DNA from: Cystobasidium ongulense
Taxonomy: Eukaryota; Basidiomycota; Cystobasidiomycetes; Cystobasidiales; Cystobasidiaceae
Direction: 5' to 3'
Assembly: GCA_022835595.1 (NCBI GenBank)
Contig: BQUP01000007.1
Location: forward strand, 558,001 to 622,000
DNA: 64,000 nt
Shown here piece by piece: positions 44,401 through 56,228 of the stretch. The position numbers were made by a program, and so were the translations under genes. Below the pieces are notes generated by a model. It searched no databases. It saw only the letters and a program-made list of their open reading frames with translations, and was not told the origin of the DNA. Position 1 is the first letter of the stretch, and the number at the start of each line of letters is the position of its first letter.

Positions 44401-47400
44401 ATGCTTTCTGGCCACATGCGCGAAGCGGTTAATGATCCAAGCGGTTTCGTGATAACCACGATAGGCATGCGAGTTGGTCGATGCGCCACCCTGGCCATCC
44501 TTCGAAGGTAGAAGGGGTAGATAGGCGCGGTTAATAGCTTGGAAGACGTGCTGTCTCCAGGCGACCAGATCACTCCAGATGTTGACGTCGTCCCACAGAT
44601 TAGGTAGCCGGTCCCTCCAGGCTTGTAGCGTAACTTTCATCTCAGCAGAACGCTGATCCAGATTGTTGGCGTCTGTATTGGCCAAGCTGACAAAGACGTG
44701 CTTGGCAGCTTCTTGCAACTCGACGAATTGCTGGAATACATGCAGCAGGGGGATGTGCGATTCGGCGACCAGCTCAGGTAAGTGATACCATTTGCGCAGA
44801 CTGTACTGAATGCCTTCGTCGCAGAGTCGTTGGAAGTCTTGACCTGCGAGCTGTTCGCCCAGCTGCGATCGAACAAGGAACATCAATGCATCGAACGTTC
44901 GCTTGCGAGGGGTAAGGACGGGCAGCATGTTTTTGATAGCCTCCTGGATCGTCTGGTTGTCCGTTGCCCAGTCGGAAAGTCGCCAGACACACTCCAACAG
45001 AAGATCGTTGTTGCCTTCCTGTCTTGCAAGGTCGGCGAGAATGTCCCACTGTTGTAGTTTGCTCGCGCAAAGCACCCAGTGATCCTCCCATAAGCTATAT
45101 TCTGACTCAGTGAATGGTAGACTGCCTGATCTTGCTTTGAGTTGAGCAGATTCATACTGAAGAAGAGAAACAATGAGCTTCGCAGCCAAAAAGATGGAGT
45201 GCAGACTAGACTAGACTTACCATCTGCTGTGCTTGACTCCATAAGCCAGCTTGCTCATACGATATAGAGATATTGGTCTCTGCGAAGTATGCTCGACGAC
45301 GCCAAAGGCCATATAGGAAGTCTTCCTCCGCAAGCTCCGAATATGTCTCTGCAAGCGCATCAATACTGGAGTCTCGGACGGCATCCTCTTCTCGATGCTC
45401 CTCCACGGTATGCTGGAGAAGCTCGATAGCCGTATGGTATGCATTGTAGGTCTTTCCAAGGTACCGTACTAGATGAGGAGGCAAAGCGAGGGGCGGTGAG
45501 CATGCAAGGCCTCCTGCAAGAAGGGTTTGAATGACGTTTGGCCTTCGATCGACGTTTTGAAGGTGGTACTCTTTGGTCAGAAGACTGATTAAGTATCTGG
45601 TCGTTTCTATTTGGTGGGCCCGGGATAAACAGCTCCACGACGAGGAGAAGAAAGAAACCCAAACTGAATGAGTTGCTTCTGGATCCGAGTATAACAATTT
45701 TCGTGCTGCGTCTACGAAGCCGGCACTCTTCAGGGTCTTCAGCTCTTCAACAAAGTCTTGAGTCTGCGGGTTTGATGCTACACTGTTGTCTGGCATGAGA
45801 ACCGTTTCGCGGTCGACAGCGCCTAGAAGGAGGTCAAGAGCTTGATGCATCCAGTTAGTATCTGCCAAAGACTCCCAATTCTGTATTCCGAAAATGTAGT
45901 TGAGGCGACCATTGAGGGATCGCACTATAGCTTCATCGAAAACCTCCATGAATCGGCATCGAAGAGCAGGGTCCCGGTTTCTGCAGCCAAGCAGGAATGG
46001 CTGTTCCAGGCGTACAGTATACTCAGAGCGCGCTAGTTGAGGATCCGAGTAGACCTTCAAGATTACTTGCAAGTAGTCTTTCAATAGCCCCTCATCCGGA
46101 CGATTCTCGAAAACCATCATTTTGCCCAAAAGCGTAGCTTTCTCTTTATTGGTAGGGAATGCTTCTCTGTGATCCACGAGGACCCATTGAGCAGCCATGT
46201 CCAAGATATAGCGGCAAAGTTCGTTTGAGGGCGACTTTTCGACAAGTGTGCAAAGCGAGCTTAAGACCCATCGCCGACCTTCTCCCGCATACGCGAGTCT
46301 GCTACGGCAGAGCTCGAGACCTATGCGAAGTAGGCGCAGGTGTTGTTCATGAGATGGCGTTGGTGTAGCCGTATTGATGTGCTCCTTAGACAGTGTAGTG
46401 ACTACCTTCACCAGAGGTCCAATGAAAGGATCGACGCCGTTGGGATCGGCTGCTGCCCAAGCTTCCATCATCGTGATAGTACTGTGCAGGTTGCTCAATT
46501 GTCGCAAGCCATCATTAATAGCAGTTGTTGCCCATTCTTCTAGATTCTTGGCGCTCTCGGGGATGCCTTTGTCCCGCTGAGAGGCTGGCGGTAGCACCGA
46601 CAGGATGCGTTGTAGCACAGGTCTGGAAGAGCAAGCGTTAGTTGCGATTCACAGAATCATATTATGATCGGTAGCTCACTTGAATGCTATATGTAGCCTA
46701 GGGTCTTGCTGAGTGTAGCCGCGCTCAGTGACTCTGTGCAATGACGCGATGTTGTCCCTGACCCAGTTATCTGGCTTGAGCGAAAGTACTGTACTGAGGA
46801 TATCGACTGTATTGCACAGCATTGGCAAATGTGGTTCGCTGATCTCAGTCTCTGATAAGACCCGCTGTAGGAATGTGTACTTGACGTTGACTTCTGGCCA
46901 GAGCTCAAGCAAGTTTCGCAACAAATCGAGAGATCTTTTGACGAGGCCTCCACGAGCGACTGCTTCCGGATTACTCGCAATGAAGCGAATAAGAGTGTTG
47001 TTCACGATATTGTCCCGCATAGGAAGAGGTACAGCGTAGTTGTGCGAGCCCGAAGACTGACTGGTTGTCGATGGAGCGATTGAAGCCAATCTTTTAGGGG
47101 ATGCTTGTGCTTTATTGTTGTCATCCTCGTTAGTTGCAGTGTCAACATCCATCTTATTGCCATCTTCCTCTTTCGCAAGCTGAAGTCGCTTGTTTTCCCA
47201 TGCATATATGAGTTCGATAAGCTCGATCGATAGAACACGCGTTTCAGGTGTTGCTGTGCTTAGGAGACTGAGCTTGGGTAAGGACGCGACCATTGTAGAC
47301 ATGAAGAGATCTCGTCGCTCGTAGAATACGTCTGGGAATCGGATGATTAGACTGTAGACGTGCGTGAGCTGCGACATGCTGGAGTGACTGTCTTCGACCA

Positions 47401-50400
47401 TAATATGCCGAGTGGCTCGAATCCAAGGGTGTACTCCGCCTTCCAAAGTAGGACATCTTTGTGGTAGCATCGGTGTCAAGACGTTGAGAGCCTCTTTCAC
47501 AAGACCTCGAGCTTCTACCTGATGCGAGCGGAGTAGGGTACTGTAGATTGGCATTAGGATCTTCGGCTTTGAGTCGAAAACGGATAAGAACTGTGCGATA
47601 AGGCAATGCGCGGCCGTCTTGGTAGTTGTATCTGGTGTCTTGATGTATGACCATCCAAGCTTTATGACATCCTTCTTGCAGTCCTGCATGACCTGCCATC
47701 GGTGTCGGACTATTAATGTTGCCATGAACAGCCCTTCTATTCGAAGCGAATCGTCCAGAATTCCTGCTGATACATCGTCACTGAGCCAAGGCTGCCAAAC
47801 TCTTGCATGCAGGGTATTGATGTATTCTGCATCGCAGATAGCCTTGTCTGCATCGCCTCGCGAGAACGCAACCATGAGAAGGGGGTTGATGAGGAATCTC
47901 AAGGCCATAGTCTTGTGACCCGGACTGATGCCATCGTTGGAGAAGAAGTCGATGAAACGGCGGAGGATTTGTTGGCGGAAGGGTATGCTGTGGCTTAATG
48001 CCACGTGCTTAAATAGAAAGCGACCCAGACTAGTTGGATCCGAGGGGCAGCGGTACGCAAAGAGATCCGTGATCCGGAACAAGAGGTCTACGCCGAGCGA
48101 AGTATCGCAGGCTTTTAGGTAGGTAGCGAAGATATCTAAGAACACCTGATCTTCCCGAATCTGTGCTACGTGGGGTTCACCTTCTGATAGCAATCGCTGT
48201 TTCCTGATGTTGGAAGTCCATCGTGAGACAAGTCGATTTACTATGTCATCGTTCCCTTCTATCCAACCAGTCTTGATCTTCGATATTTCGAGAATAGCTT
48301 TGGCGGCATTTATAGTCGCTGGAGTGCCCACCGCGTCTTCCGCAAAGCAGGGTGCAAAGAACAAGGACGCATTATCAGCGACATGGTCTCTGAAAGGACC
48401 AGCGTCTTCAGAGGCCAGCAGAGACTGGAATGTGGAAGACCAAGCCTCGTCTCGAATCTGACTGGCGAAGAGCAGACATGATTCGGGCATATAACGACTG
48501 ACGAACAGAGCTAGTGGCTTCGTAAAGGGACTGATGCCAACTTTTCGCAGACGCCTTTCGACATCTACAGTGGCAGCACAGGCAGTCTGCAAGAATTGCG
48601 AGGCGCCAGGGTGAGGTAATAGGTGCAGTATATTAATGATGGCAGCCATCACTTTGATCTCGTTGCTTTCAGACTGGGGAGCCAGAGCAGCATGAGTCAA
48701 AGTATCTGGATCGGCCAAAGCCTGGAAGTGCTCCAGAAGTTTCGAACCGATTTCGACCTTGAAGTAGTTGGGGAGAAGCTCGAGCAGGCGAGCAAGACCG
48801 TGCAGGCTGTCTACAGTCAAGCGTTTGTAATCGCCAAGATTCACTAGGACGGGTCGAAGACCACTTTGCAACAGATCTTTGGGAAGCTTGCCTTGCTGTA
48901 CAGGCACTTTGAGGCATTCGTAGGCTGCTTCAACGACTTGGGACGACTTTGCATAGAGGAGCTTGAAGTAAACCTGCAGGATCTTGTTTCTCATTGGCGT
49001 ATGGCGAGGAGCTAGGAAATCGGAGGAAGCCATGGCTGCTGATAGCAGCTTCACGCAGACAACACGGAGTTGGGTGAGCTGGGTGAGATTTGCGTGATGA
49101 CTTGGCTTGCCACCCGTCAGGGCAGCATCGTCTGCGTCTGCGATACCAAGGGCTTCGGTGAGAAGGCGTCCGAGCGATACTTCCATATCCTTGGGCGGAG
49201 AGCCTTCGGGGCGATCTTTGTCGCTTTCTAGCTCAAGAAGTGGTGGATCTAGAGTCATACAGAACGTTATGGCATCCATGTGTCCAATTTGCATCGGGAA
49301 TGCCAGAGCTCGCAGCGGCTTCGTGAAGATAGGATTGAGTAGCCGACCCTTGACTGGCGAAATGAGATCGGTCAAGGTGACTTCGTTCAGCTCAGAGAGC
49401 AGCTTGAGAGCAGATTGCGCTGTTGTTCGCACAGTTTCGATCTGGCTGGATAGCTCGACAACCAGGAAGCCGACAATGTACTTTTGCACCTTCTCGCGCT
49501 CTTGGACATACTCTGAACGCTTCTCTGACGCATTGCAGAGGCGAAGAATATGCAGGGCAGTTTCGACGACCGAATCAATATTTCCCGGAGGATCGCCAGG
49601 CATATCCTTGAGCATGAAGAGAAGAGCCCGAATGAACTCTCCTTCGTGTTGAATGAGCCAGAGATGTGTGAGCTTGACTTTGCGCACAAGCAAATCAATA
49701 CCGAGGGCTCCCCCACTCTTACGTTGCCACGAGTGGTCGTAGCACAACGAGCCTAAGCGGAGAGCGAACTGATGAAGCAGGTTTGCAGGCAAGTCATTGT
49801 GGCTAGGAGGGTGTTCTTCACAATACTCGACGAGATCTTGTAGAATGCTCGCTACTTGCTCGGCGAGCCTGACCTGATCGTTGTGCTGAACGCTTGCTAA
49901 TGATTCTATCATTCCATCCAATAGTGCAGATGAAAGCGGCAGAAGTAGCTTGTTGACCGCATCTTCGGGAACTTGCCTAGCGACCTCGCTTGAGAAGATA
50001 TGCTTCGCAAGCTTCTTCAGGAACGCCGTTGCATCTTCCTGGAATTCTTCGATACGGCAAGCTTCGAATAAGCCTCGCAATACATCGCTGAATGTGCTCT
50101 CTTGTTCTCCTAAGGACAGGCTTTCTTTCAAGAAGGTCACACTGACATGCTTTAGAACAGCATAAGCATTACGACGGTAGTGCAGATCGCCTCGGCGGAT
50201 CATGCGTAGAGCCAGATCGACGATCGTAGCAATAGGTATGGCCTTTTGCTTTCCATCGAATGCGACTTCGACTGTAGCTTGATCTGTAACATTTTTCCAA
50301 GCAAGTGCAGGAGGTCCAAGCTGCTTTCGGTTGCGTCCGCCAATCTTTCCTAGAATGCGCACTGTAGTATGTGCATGATGATGATTGAAAGGCAGTGGGC

Positions 50401-53400
50401 GTAGTAAGCGCCAGAGAGCCACATTGATCTCATGTTGAACGGGTGCCATTAGAGGATTCAGAAATTCGGGTGTGAGATTATCCACGCATAGTTCTAGCGT
50501 CCGTAAACCCTGGCTGACAAGGTCTGCACCGGCTTGCAGAGATAGAACCAGTGGCTTCATAAGGTAGTTGAGATAAGGAAGCAAGACTGAAAGTCTGACT
50601 GGGACGGTGAGACACAACTCGACGAAGAGATCGCGCTTGCTTCTGTCCGTAGCTGCATTTAGCAGAGCATTGAGGTTTGTGAGAAGTACTTCAAGAAGGG
50701 GGATAACCTCTTTATATAAGATCTCAAAGCGGCCTCCTCCGATACTGCGGAAGAGAACTCGAAGAAGAAGGTAATAGCAACCTGGTTCCGGAGCTTTACT
50801 AGCAAGCTTAAGCGAGTGCATGATTATGTGTGCCAAGTGGGGTTGCAGAACGATCTCGTTGTGTTCCGGAAAAATTGTCACTGCCATAAATGACATCTTG
50901 AACAAGCGTAGAATAATAGAGTCCAAATCTGCATCGCCATGCCCTAGCTCATCCAGTTTTGATACCAGGAAGCGGAAGGAGATCCCGACGAATATTTGTG
51001 AGACGGTTTGATCGGCAAGTAGGGTTTGTGGTATTGCCAGAAGTTCTTGATTCTGCAATAGTTCCGCAAGGAAGAATGACATGTTCGTCTCCACGACTTC
51101 CAGGAAGACAAGAGGCTCCACTGCCAGCAGGATGGCGCAGAAACCTTCCATGACTTCACGATGTTCCTTTCCTCCATCGCTGCGAGTATCAAATATGGCC
51201 ATGCACTTGGTGACACCTTTGAATAGCCGGCTCATTGTGTCTGTGCCTGGCAGAATCGCTCTAACATGCTTCAAACCATGTATGGTCGTTTTGAGTGCAA
51301 AGATGAGGTTTCGCAACAGGAAGCGTGTATCTGCAACCGCGAAACGAATTAGTCATTTGCTCTTTTTCAGAGTGGAAAGGGAAAACCCGAGTAACTCACC
51401 TCGCAGAAGATCGGTAGTCGTATCGGTCATAGCAGAGTTTTGCGCGATAGGCTTGGCCCTCTCCACGTCGACTTCATCAATGACATCGAGTTCTTCTGCA
51501 CCGTCTTGCTTTTCCGACTCTTGTATTGTTTTCTCAACTTCGTCAATAGCCTGCATCTCAACATCCTGAGCATGGGCAGCGCTGACTTTTTCTTGTTGTT
51601 CCCCACCGTCCAAATTTTCAGTATCTTTCGACTCTCGATCCGTTATAACCTCATTCTTGTCCTTGTCCTCCGAGGACGTCGACTTGACTTCTACTTCTTT
51701 CGCTTTCTCCCTCATTTCTTTAGCTGTCATTCCAGCAGGTCTTGACCATTTTTTCCAATCATCTCGCGAGTCAGCTAGGTTTTCGATCTTTCTTACAAAA
51801 GTTTCCAAGCTTCGATATAGAATATGAGTGGCATCTTCTGTTTCAGTCTTTACTACATTTTCAGTAAGATTCAGAAGAAGTTTCGAGCACATCGTTTGAA
51901 TGGAGGGAGCGAGTGTCGAGTCGTGAAGGTTGCATGAGTAGATGTGGACGACATGTGCCAGTGTAGTGATGCTTAGATCTTCTCGTACGTGATGTACTAA
52001 ATCAGCAATCATACTGTATGCGAGCGGGCGAAGCTGTTCATGGCACGTTATGCCGACTCCGATGAGAACTCGGTCATCGACGAGCGTATCGATGTGAGGA
52101 ACGAAAGCATTCCTGAAGTCGGTTTGAAGTATATGCCGCGCTGCTATAAGAAGCTCTTTGCGATGCGAAGCACCTTCGGCTGGACAGTCTTTGAGAAGGC
52201 GCACTACCAGGGAAGGTATGGCAGTTCGATAAGTTTGAAGCGTCGCGGCGGACATCCTGAGGAAGTAAGCCACGAAGGACATTGTCTGGATAGAGATAAG
52301 ACGTTAGTCAGCTGGAATACCATTATCTGTGCGTGTTGCCTCGCTTACCTTGACTTCTGATATGATGAGGTCTGTAAATTGCGCGCGCTTATTGTGAAGC
52401 ACCGGTGTGATGCCAATGAAAGTCTCGCCACGCATAGCTGCATCATGATGAGCTTTCGCCTGAGGTGCGGCTTGAAGTTCGAGGAATTGGAAGATAAGCG
52501 GGACGAAAGCAGGAAGCTCTTGAGGCATAATATCACGGTATGTTTGAAAGAGAAAGACTACTGCAATAGGGCATTCTGCGAGTAATTTCAAGCTCTTCAT
52601 ACCAAGTGGAAGCTTTCGTATCGCCATTGCGTCGCCTAGGGCATGCATTTGGCTTGACAGTGATTTTGCTGATACTGGTCCAGCGGAACCTGGTGTGCCT
52701 GCAGCAGCGCTATCTTTAGGTGATGCTTCACTTTCAGAATCACCTTCTTCTTCGCCGTTTTCGTTGAGAGCTCCTTGGCCCGTCTCGTCTCCAAATGTTT
52801 TCTGTATAACTTCTGTCATGTTTTGGTAGACCTGCTTTACGAGATCGAGGAAAGCTTGTGCCGAAGTATCGACTGTTTCTTTGTAGTTGCGATGAAGGTC
52901 GATGATGATCTTCAAAGCGAGTATCGCATGCTCTTCGTTATCCTCCTCCATGATTTTGAGCATGAGCTGCATGAGGGCGGGCACATGTGCTCTCAGAGGC
53001 TCATGATGCCCGAGGCGATGAAGGGTCTCGAGGAGGAGGTATCTCAGACCATTTTGAAGTGCTTCCGTGCCATGAGCATGCTTTTGTGGGCCCTCCTGAA
53101 GCAGTTTGGTTCTGACTTCTGGCGGGCATGACCACTGCAAGGCTGGTCCAGCAATGAGCACTCTGAGTATGACGGGTAGGAGGAGTTCGATGAAGCGTAT
53201 GTATTCGACGCTGCCTTGATATCCATCTCTGGAGACCTCGTCTCTCACTTCTTGTGCGGAACGAAGCTTCAAGCCGATGTCTGCGAGCGAGTTGTGGTGT
53301 TTCGAATCATGCATTTGCATAGGAAGCGGTGGAAGGGTGTGTGAATCGACAGGCAGGTAGAGAGGGAGATGGGAAGATGTCGGAATGACATATATCAGCA

Positions 53401-53603
53401 TTATGCACTGTATAGAACCCTGCAGCTGGTCGCTCCAGCTGAAGTATCCTCCAGGCCACACAACACTCACCGACATTGGGATCCGCAAGCCTGGCAGCAA
53501 AGGCTTCATCCCTCGACGCGCTGCTGGACGAGCTCCCAGCACGTTCTTTACCAACAGAGGTGGTTGTGCTGCCCTCTTTGTCCCTCTGGTCGCCTGCCGC
53601 CAT
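41457..53603 (-). CDS. TRA1: Tra1, SAGA/NuA4 activator-binding PIKK-like pseudokinase
   Basis: A 12-kb minus-strand gene of about 3,800 residues. Exons resolved by hand include 53603-53471, 53280-52349, 52284-51401, 51330-46680 (4.65 kb), 46622-45221, 45156-42925 and one starting at 42871; the last is 41557-41457. The N-terminus (EAFAARLADPNV then DIGLKLRSAQEVRDEV) and SEVKTMSFVAYFLR are Tra1-specific. HEAT-like helices fill the middle. The FAT region includes YESAQLKARSGSLPF and YSLWEDHWVLCASKLQQWD. The C-terminal pseudokinase has YIFSIGRRTPSSLLVNRAGG where active kinases have catalytic loop residues, then PFRLTPNIQNFITPIG. The FATC end is LLDLVTHATNPLRLASMDPS and LLPWL. Family knowledge: Tra1 is the activator target shared by the SAGA and NuA4 histone acetyltransferase complexes. 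Intron 1 is 190 nt, long for this window. Confidence 0.97.
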
Positions 53604-53971
53604 GCTGGCTGGCCTCTCTCTTTCTCTCTTCTGTCGCTGTCGCTATGCCGCAACTCGCACACACATGAGACGAGCAAAGCTTGCTGTCTGGCTAGCTATG
53701 TGTTGTTGCCTGCACACACTCTGCCCTCTGCTCGTGCCGTATTCAGGCTTGTCGAGGTGCAAGAGCGAGCTTCGCCGTGCTTGCTTTCTTTCGTCTGTGA
53801 GTTGCAAGCAGTCCAACCTGCAGGACTAGAGTATTTGCGAGAGACGTCCTCACGGTCCAGGAATTCAAGCAGCAGCAGACACCAGCTAGATCACATATTT
53901 GGCCTCCAACACAGCTATGCGCTGCTGAGACCAAGTACGCCGCAGCTTGTTGGCTGTCCGGCACTATCAGC
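53604..53971. promoter_or_regulatory. Divergent promoter between TRA1 and PHAF1
   Basis: Only 368 nt separate the two divergent start codons, so both promoters must share this interval. No TATA box is evident, which suits housekeeping genes. Confidence 0.5.
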
Positions 53972-55861
53972 ATGATGGAGTTGCAGCCAGCCGAGGGAGT
54001 CGGCCCCTTCAAGCTGGGTGAGCAGCGATATACCTAGTCTACAAGCAAGCGTAAGCTGATCCATTCTCCACTCCAAAGGCATGTCTCTGTGGGACACCAT
54101 CAACCTCTTGCGAAGCACTTCCGTCCGTCAGCTGGGCAACTTGACCCAGACCGCTATCAGCTGGTCGGCAGATGTGAGTGTGCACAAGCAGCAAAACAGC
54201 CAGCCAGCCTACAGCCAGAGTGTCTGCGCATGTCGACCATTGCATGGGCTACCAGATCGCCGTGTCGTCAGCATGCTGGTCATCATGGTGCAGAGGTGTC
54301 TGGCATGACGGGCACGTGAGCACCAGAGTGACGGCTCACTCCAGCACGTCTCTGGCCATGCATCGCAGGACAAGCTAGGTACAGTGTTGCAATCTTGCTG
54401 ATGCGTTTCGTCAGGATCCAACAACCTCCTACATCGTCGTCACCATATTCTTCGGCTCGGCTACAGCTTACCGTCTAATCTACTCTGGCGTACAGCAGCG
54501 GCTAGAACTGGTCGAAACACTTCCTCCAGCTATATCAAGCGTGATAACATGGAAAGCACAGCCTCTTTTCCCATCGCCTTCTACATCCGCAAGTGATGGC
54601 GCTGCTTTCATGCTGAATCCACAAAGAGCGCTCAACTCCAAATTCGGCCCGACATACCCTCCTAGCGTCCATCCTAGTTTCGCTGAAGAGCTCGTACTTT
54701 CTTACCCTGGTGTAACATTCGCTTTTCACAAAGATGGAATCACCCCTGGAGGTGCCTCGAATGGTATACCAACACCCAAGAAAAGCGATGCTGGAGGTGG
54801 TGCAACCACTACTCCAAAATGCCCACTGACTCGCCTTGTTGTCTCGAGGCATGATCCTAGTGCAAATCATGCGACTGCATATCCAGATATCTCAAAACTC
54901 GAGCAGAACCCAACACCCTATTCGATCGCAGAAGGTGATGTAGCTTGTGTAGACATCGAGGTAAGCAACTACTCAATGTCATTGCCATTCAAATGAGTCT
55001 AATCATCCCCTTTGCCGACCTAGGTCGGAGCGGCCAATTCTGCTTCACCGTCGAAAGCAGTCATACATCTAATTACCTTACCGTCCGGTACCAATATCGA
55101 GCCAGTCGAGGTAGTTCTAGGGCAGACCACAGCTGAAGATATCACGTGCACGCTTGGCCCACCTTTACGGACATACTATAAAGAGGATGTAAGGTGTCCA
55201 TACGCTCTTGTAAAGTGATACAGGCTGATACGTAAAGTCACATAGACACGTCTGTCAATACACGATCACACGTCAAGTTCAGCCGGTGGAACAGAGATCC
55301 CTCCCAATGCCTATTTCTTCAACTATTTTTCCCTAGGACTAGATTTCCTCTTTCACCCTGAATCGAACAGAGTCATGAAGATACTCCTGCATTCGAACAC
55401 GCCTGGAGAAGTCCTTTTTGGTCGGTACAATAAATGTAGATGGCGCTTGAAACGAACGGGACAATCGGAAAAGGTCGCTGCAAGTGAAGATGAGGTACGT
55501 ATTATTTGTCACTCATGCAGGCACTGTCACAGGCACTGTCGAGATACACATACTGATGCCCGTCACTTTCTAGATCAAGAAGTTGAAAGCCTTCTTTGAG
55601 TCTGCCGAGTCAACTGGTGCGGCTACCCCAGATCGCTCAACACCACGGACTGAGAAAACAATGCTCCTTGATCGGTTGGCCGACAGTACCGACGGGGTGA
55701 AGCTGGATCGCACGACAGGCAAGTTGCTCATGCATGCCGGGTTCATGCCCTTGTTTGTGAAAGCTTACCAATTTTATAACTCGCCAGATCTAATGGCATA
55801 CCCGGGCTGTATATTGGAAGTCACTCAGAATGGCTGCATCGAGACTTTATGGATGGTATGA
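53972..55861 (+). CDS. PHAF1: PHAF1 / UPF0183 family protein
   Basis: Six exons (from 53972 or 53975 to 54017, then 54079-54173, 54415-54960, 55024-55188, 55246-55494, 55574-55861) give 461-462 residues; two adjacent ATGs are equally possible starts. The family's hallmark N-terminus is present and split by intron 1: EGVGPFKLG then MSLWDTINLL. Further landmarks are LIYSGVQQRLELVE, VLGQTTAEDITCTLGPPLRT, AYFFNYFSLGLDFLFHPESN, KILLHSNTPGEVLFGRYNKC and, at the end, KAYQFYNSPDLMAYPG. Human PHAF1 (C16orf70/MYTHO) is reported to bind phosphoinositides at phagophores, and the family also occurs in plants and fungi; the fungal role is less clear. Intron 2 is 241 nt, unusually long here. Confidence 0.93.
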
Positions 55862-56228
55862 TGAACATTTTCAGCTTTTGACGTTGTAGCGCTTGAATCG
55901 GTTAGCGCACGTGATGTACAAGTATATTATGGATGGTCACAATCTTTCATCTCGCGAAAGATGATCTGATCGTGGAAGCTACACTTTTGAGAATTTCGAC
56001 GTTGTCGACCAAGATAAAATAAACGAAAGAGACCCCTACAATCACACAGGTACAATAGCCGCTTATTACACCACCCCAAGGTCGGTTATATACGAATACA
56101 CAATAGATGGAATTAGCTACATAGGGTATTGAATCAATTCATCCCGTTGACTCTCTGAACAAAGAAAACTGTAATCTTTCCAAGCGAATAAATAAATTTA
56201 GGTAAACTAAGCTTTTCTCCCCGAACGA
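55862..56228. other. Intergenic region between convergent PHAF1 and the RhoGAP gene
   Basis: About 370 nt, AT-rich from 55920 to 56220, made of two convergent 3' UTRs. No gene is supported. Confidence 0.45.
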
